NCBI GenBank assembly: GCA_963763885.1
Contig: CAVXQD010000002.1
Location: 1 to 64,000, forward strand
DNA from: JANNBN01 sp963763885
Lineage (GTDB): Bacteria > Actinomycetota > Acidimicrobiia > Acidimicrobiales > JANYDT01
Reading direction: 5' to 3'
DNA length: 64,000 nt
This document shows, in pieces, positions 60,692-64,000 of this stretch. The position numbers were made by a program, and so were the translations under genes. Under the pieces are notes generated by a model. The model was not told the DNA's origin, searched no databases, and worked only from the letters and a program-made list of their open reading frames with translations. Each line of letters starts with the position of its first letter. The stretch's first letter is position 1.

Positions 60692-61388
60692 CGCTCGGGT
60701 TGTTTTCGCCAAAGACCTGGCCGTCGAGCGACGCTCGCAGGTCGCGCTGCGCCAGGTTCTGCCGTTCGTGTTTACGCTTGTGCTGCTGTTCGCGTTCGGC
60801 CTGGACCGCGTGTTGATCAACGACCCACTTGTCTCGGCTGACACGGTCCCCGTCGCGTATGTCGCCCCTGGGGTGTTCTGGCTCGCTGTTCTGTTCAGCT
60901 CGGTCATGTTGGTGCAGCGGTCCATCTCCTCGGAGTTGGACGACGGCGCCTGGGATCAGTTGCGCCTGTGGGGACTTGACCCAGCAGGTGTCTTCATCGG
61001 TAAGACCGGGGCCGTTGCGTTGCAGTTGCTGGTGATCGAAGTGGTGTTGGGAGCAGTCGTCGCCGTTGCGTTTGGAGTTTCGCTGCCAGCCTCAGCGGGG
61101 GCGTGGTTCCTGATCCTGACGGTCATGGTGTTGGCCACAATCGCTCTCAGCGCGGTTGCTAGCTGTTACGCCGCGCTGTCGGCTGGAATCCGGGTACGTG
61201 AGACACTGTTACCCGTCCTTTTGCTACCCATCACCGTGCCGTTGTTGTTGGCTTCGGTGCAGGCGTGGCAGGGGGCACTCACGGCAGAAACTGCCGCCGG
61301 GTGGGCCTGGGTTCGGGTCGATGCGGTGTTTGCGGTGGTTTATGTCGCAGTTGGGGTGCTCGCCTACGGCGCCCTAATGGAGGAGTGA
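60681..61388 (+). CDS. ccmB: Haem exporter permease CcmB
   Basis: 235 residues from ATG 60681. Six hydrophobic segments; landmarks are FAKDLAVERRSQVALRQVLPFVFTLVLLFAF and VFWLAVLFSSVMLVQRSISSELDDGAWDQLRLWGLDPAGVFIGK, and LLPVLLLPITVPLLLASVQAW, as in CcmB. Overlaps ccmA by 11 bp and ccmC by one base (TGATG). Confidence 0.92.
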   Translation: MWRDARVVFAKDLAVERRSQVALRQVLPFVFTLVLLFAFGLDRVLINDPLVSADTVPVAYVAPGVFWLAVLFSSVMLVQRSISSELDDGAWDQLRLWGLDPAGVFIGKTGAVALQLLVIEVVLGAVVAVAFGVSLPASAGAWFLILTVMVLATIALSAVASCYAALSAGIRVRETLLPVLLLPITVPLLLASVQAWQGALTAETAAGWAWVRVDAVFAVVYVAVGVLAYGALMEE

Positions 61389-62221
61389 TGAGCCCGACCA
61401 CAATTCAGCCAAACCAGCAGCCGCCAGACCAGCCGCCCGTGCCGGGACACCAGTCCGGGGGTCGTGCCGTCATGTCCGTTCAAGACGGGCGCATGGTCTC
61501 ATGGCTCCTGGGCGCTACTGCGTCCGCATTGCTTGCGTTAGTAGCTGTGCTGGCCGTCACCACGCCGGCGCCGGACTATGTGCAAGGTGAGGCTTCGCGG
61601 CTGATCTACGTGCACCCGGCAACCGCATGGGTTTCATATGCGGCGTTCGCTACCAACGTTGTGTGCGCCATCTTGTGGCTGTGGCCACGCACGCGCAAGA
61701 TCGGCTGGGACCACGCGGCTGGTGCGGCTGCACACATCGGTGTGTTCTTCGTGTCCATGACGTTTGTGCTGGGCGCCATCTGGGGACGTGGCACATGGGG
61801 CACGTTCTTCCGCCTTCGTGATGCTCGCATGGCCAGCACGCTGGTGCTCCTTCTCATGTACCTCGGCGTTGTCACACTTCGTCAGCTGCCTGCGTCGCCA
61901 ACCGCCCGCGCAAGGCGCACTGCGCTTGGTTCGCTTCTCGCATTCGTCAACGTTCCCATCGTGCATTTCAGCGTGAAGTGGTGGGACACCTTGCACCAAG
62001 GTCCAACACTCGCCAAGCCCGAACGCCCGTCTATCGATGGCATGCCGCTCGCCACCATGCTGCTCAGCTTCCTTGCGTTCACCGTGCTGTTTTCTTGGCT
62101 GATGATTCACCGCACCCGAATCGAACGATGGAACGACGCTCTGCTTGGCGATGACCTCGATGCCGCCATCGCGCAACGCCAATCCGAGGGTCGCCTGGCC
62201 GGAACGGGACTGACGGCATGA
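61388..62221 (+). CDS. ccmC: Haem-handling protein CcmC
   Basis: 277 residues from ATG 61388 (MSPTTIQPNQQ), with a 40-residue Gln/Pro-rich N-terminus before the conserved part. Six hydrophobic segments; the WWD domain ends around TFVLGAIWGRGTWGTFFRLRDARMAST (WGxxWGW-type Trp motif in weakened form), with His in LIYVHPATAWVSY and NVPIVHFSVKWWDTLHQGP. Loads haem onto CcmE. Overlaps ccmD by 4 bp. Confidence 0.92.
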   Translation: MSPTTIQPNQQPPDQPPVPGHQSGGRAVMSVQDGRMVSWLLGATASALLALVAVLAVTTPAPDYVQGEASRLIYVHPATAWVSYAAFATNVVCAILWLWPRTRKIGWDHAAGAAAHIGVFFVSMTFVLGAIWGRGTWGTFFRLRDARMASTLVLLLMYLGVVTLRQLPASPTARARRTALGSLLAFVNVPIVHFSVKWWDTLHQGPTLAKPERPSIDGMPLATMLLSFLAFTVLFSWLMIHRTRIERWNDALLGDDLDAAIAQRQSEGRLAGTGLTA

Positions 62222-62397
62222 ACGCGTACGCCGTCGTCGGGTTCATCGTTGCGTTTGGTGCCAGCGCGTTTTACGCAGCGTTCACCGTCGTCGAAGGTCG
62301 TCGTGTGGCGGCCAAGGTTCTGGCACTTCAAGAGGTCGTAGAGCGTGCATCAACCCAGCGCTCCGCCACCGTTCAGCCCACTTCCAAGGACCTCTGA
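62218..62397 (+). CDS. ccmD: Small CcmD-like membrane protein
   Basis: 59 residues. ATG 62218 overlaps the ccmC stop. A single helix (AYAVVGFIVAFGASAFYAAFTVV) is followed by a basic, charged tail (EGRRVAAKVLALQEVVERA), as in CcmD, which helps release holo-CcmE from CcmABC. It is too short for automatic calling. Called by position between ccmC and ccmE and by shape. Confidence 0.75.
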   Translation: MNAYAVVGFIVAFGASAFYAAFTVVEGRRVAAKVLALQEVVERASTQRSATVQPTSKDL

Positions 62398-62402
62398 AAT
62401 CC

Positions 62403-62954
62403 GTGTCGTTCAGTACACCAGACCCAACCGACGCCACCATGATCAACGAGGTGACGAACACCGCAGCTAACGACACTGCAGCTAACAGCGGTGTAGCTAT
62501 CCCTACGGTGCCACACGTTGTTGTGCCCACACGCCGCGGTTCACGTACCAGGGTGTTTGTGGCGCTTGCGGCAATTGTCTGTGCACTTGGTTTTGTGGTT
62601 TTCAAAGGGCTTGGCGATGCATCGCAGTTCTACCGCCCGGCAGACCAGGCGTTGGCGCAACGGGAATCGCTCGGGACCAAGCGCTTCTCGCTCATTGGTG
62701 TGGTGCTGGATGGCACGGTGACCGAAAAGGGGCGGCAGGTGTCGTTCACCATCGAAGAGAACGGTGCCCAGATCCCTGTGCTCCATACGGGCGTTCCGCC
62801 CGAGCTTTTCCAGCCTGGGATGCCCGTTCTGTTGGACGGTCACTTCGAATCGACAACGGGGAACCCCGTCTTCTTGTCAGACCGTATGGCGGTCAAGCAC
62901 AGCGCGGACTACAAGTCTGAAAATCCCGATCGCGTCGACGCGTCGGCCCCATAG
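62403..62954 (+). CDS. ccmE: Cytochrome c haem chaperone CcmE
   Basis: 183 residues from GTG 62403. A disordered N-terminus of about 45 residues (with a short Asn/Thr/Ala repeat) precedes one membrane helix (VFVALAAIVCALGFVVFKGL), then the OB-fold: QFYRPADQALAQRESLGTKRFSLIGVVLDGTV and VLHTGVPPELFQPGMPVLLDGHF. The haem-binding His is in AVKHSADYKSEN (HxxxY), present. It carries haem from CcmABC to CcmF. Confidence 0.92.
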   Translation: MSFSTPDPTDATMINEVTNTAANDTAANSGVAIPTVPHVVVPTRRGSRTRVFVALAAIVCALGFVVFKGLGDASQFYRPADQALAQRESLGTKRFSLIGVVLDGTVTEKGRQVSFTIEENGAQIPVLHTGVPPELFQPGMPVLLDGHFESTTGNPVFLSDRMAVKHSADYKSENPDRVDASAP

Positions 62955-62962
62955 GCAGTTCC

Positions 62963-64000
62963 ATGGCTGCTCGTCTTGGCGCCTTTGGCGTAATTATGGC
63001 TTTTGTCGGTTCGCTGTGTTCTTGCGGCCTGTTGGTCTTCGGTGTGGTTCGCAACAATGCGGGCGCTCGTCGAATGGCAACTCGGTTTCTTCCCTACGTC
63101 TTGGTCGGGGCAGTTCTGGCCGTCGGGGCGATGCAGTTTGCGCTCATTCGGCACGACTTTTCGTTGGAGTACGTGCAGAAGAACAACTCCACAACCACTC
63201 CGTTGCTGTTCACCATCTCCGGAATGTGGGCCGCGCTGGAAGGGTCAATCCTGCTCTGGGGTTTTGTGCTGGCCGGTTACCTTGCGGTGGTCTGGCGGCA
63301 TTTCCGCGATCGTCTCGATGACCCGCTCGTTTCGTGGGCGTTGGCGGTGATGCTTGGCGTTTGCGTGTTCTTCTTCGGAGTCATGGTTGGTCCGGCAAAT
63401 CCCTTCCGTGTTCTCGAATTTCCACCCGCACAGGGGCGCGGCCCAAACCCGCTGCTGCAAAATCACGTTCTCATGGCGTTTCACCCGCCACTGTTGTACC
63501 TGGGGTACGTCGGGTTTACAGTTCCGTTCGCCTTTGCCATAAGTGCACTTATTACAGGGCGTGTCGGGGAAGGTTGGCTACTTGAGACCCGCCGTTGGAC
63601 GCTCATCGCGTGGGGTTGCCTCACGTTAGGCATCGTGCTCGGCGGATGGTGGAGCTACGAGGTGTTGGGGTGGGGCGGCTATTGGGGATGGGATCCGGTG
63701 GAGAATGCATCCTTGTTGCCATGGCTCACCGGTACCGCCTACATCCACTCCGTACTGGTGCAAGAACGGCGCGGGATGCTGCGTGTCTGGAACCTGTCGT
63801 TGGTTTGCGCAACGTTCTCGCTCACCATTCTTGGCACGTTCCTTACCCGTTCCGGTGTAGTCCAATCTGTGCACGCATTCTCCAACTCCACCATTGGTGC
63901 ATGGCTGCTTGGTTTGTTTACGGTCGTCGTTCTCGTGACTGTTGGGTTGATCGGCTGGCGTGGTGAGCGGCTTCGATCACCCGGCGCCATCGACTCGCCG
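62963..64000 (+). CDS. ccmF: Cytochrome c haem lyase CcmF (partial, runs off the end)
   Basis: ATG 62963, 346 codons visible and open at the window end. Landmarks are QKNNSTTTPLLFTISGMWAALEGSILLWGFVLAGY and the WWD haem-binding domain GGWWSYEVLGWGGYWGWDPVENASLLPWLTGTAYIHS, followed by RSGVVQSVHAFSNS with His. CcmF transfers haem from CcmE to apocytochrome c. The rest (about 300 residues) lies beyond 64000; ccmG/H, if present, should follow. Confidence 0.93.
   Translation, partial: MAARLGAFGVIMAFVGSLCSCGLLVFGVVRNNAGARRMATRFLPYVLVGAVLAVGAMQFALIRHDFSLEYVQKNNSTTTPLLFTISGMWAALEGSILLWGFVLAGYLAVVWRHFRDRLDDPLVSWALAVMLGVCVFFFGVMVGPANPFRVLEFPPAQGRGPNPLLQNHVLMAFHPPLLYLGYVGFTVPFAFAISALITGRVGEGWLLETRRWTLIAWGCLTLGIVLGGWWSYEVLGWGGYWGWDPVENASLLPWLTGTAYIHSVLVQERRGMLRVWNLSLVCATFSLTILGTFLTRSGVVQSVHAFSNSTIGAWLLGLFTVVVLVTVGLIGWRGERLRSPGAIDSP

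Noticed and set aside
1..64000. tRNA or rRNA genes
   Set aside because: I looked for the GTTCGAATCC-type loop with paired acceptor arms, and for conserved rRNA segments, and found none I could fold by eye; matches fall in coding DNA.

Overview
The window is about 60% GC bacterial DNA, densely packed with genes, with many GTG starts and many ATGA/TGATG stop-start overlaps. The gene content points to a free-living aerobic actinobacterium: an F420-type (LLM class) oxidoreductase, a mycofactocin locus, WYL, ArsR and MarR regulators, DUF5317 and DUF2079 membrane proteins, a sortase and System I cytochrome c maturation genes. Acidimicrobiia is my best guess. That is inference from gene content; there is no rRNA or other marker here.

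Layout. (1) 1-5944: remnant of an integrated element. It holds a frameshifted tyrosine integrase, a frameshifted DUF3800-like gene, an excisionase-like HTH protein, a membrane/deoxynucleotidase fusion and a DUF4365 nuclease-like protein. It ends at the 3' tip of an acyl-CoA dehydrogenase gene, and att-like repeats flank the DUF4365 gene. (2) 6189-9945: a methyltransferase, then a minus-strand ABC exporter pair with a WYL regulator, bracketed by two copies of a 42-bp hairpin element. (3) 10067-24986: ordinary accessory metabolism: methyltransferase, ArsR/SRPBCC pair, DUF2079 protein, FAD oxidoreductase, SMP-30, isochorismatase-like hydrolase, EamA transporter, CMD protein, pterin dehydratase-VOC fusion, P-loop kinase-LLM fusion, crotonase and a zinc peptidase.

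(4) 25077-44631: a large, unusually organised mycofactocin region. On the minus strand lie a histidine phosphatase, the glycosyltransferase mftF and an MBL hydrolase. Divergently, the precursor mftA (47 aa, ending IDGMCGVY) is followed by an acyl-CoA ligase, then two acyl-CoA dehydrogenases. A MarR regulator with a perfect 20-bp palindrome upstream precedes an overlapping run: mftB, mftC, a DUF4272-like gene, two FadH/OYE oxidoreductases around an MFS transporter, and etfA-fixC-fixX-etfB. MftD, MftE and MftG are not in the window. My reading is that the peptide-derived redox cofactor works with acyl-CoA or enone oxidation, and that electrons leave through the ETF/FixCX module to the quinone pool.

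(5) 44700-58633: cell-surface region. A 3472-residue protein has a signal peptide, a Gly-rich domain, about 25 repeats of about 110 residues (DUF11/DUF7507 style) and a C-terminal LPFTG anchor. It is followed by a lipoprotein, two membrane proteins and a sortase with both N- and C-terminal membrane segments. (6) 58707-64000: an MFS transporter, then ccmA-B-C-D-E-F for cytochrome c haem delivery; ccmF runs off the window end.
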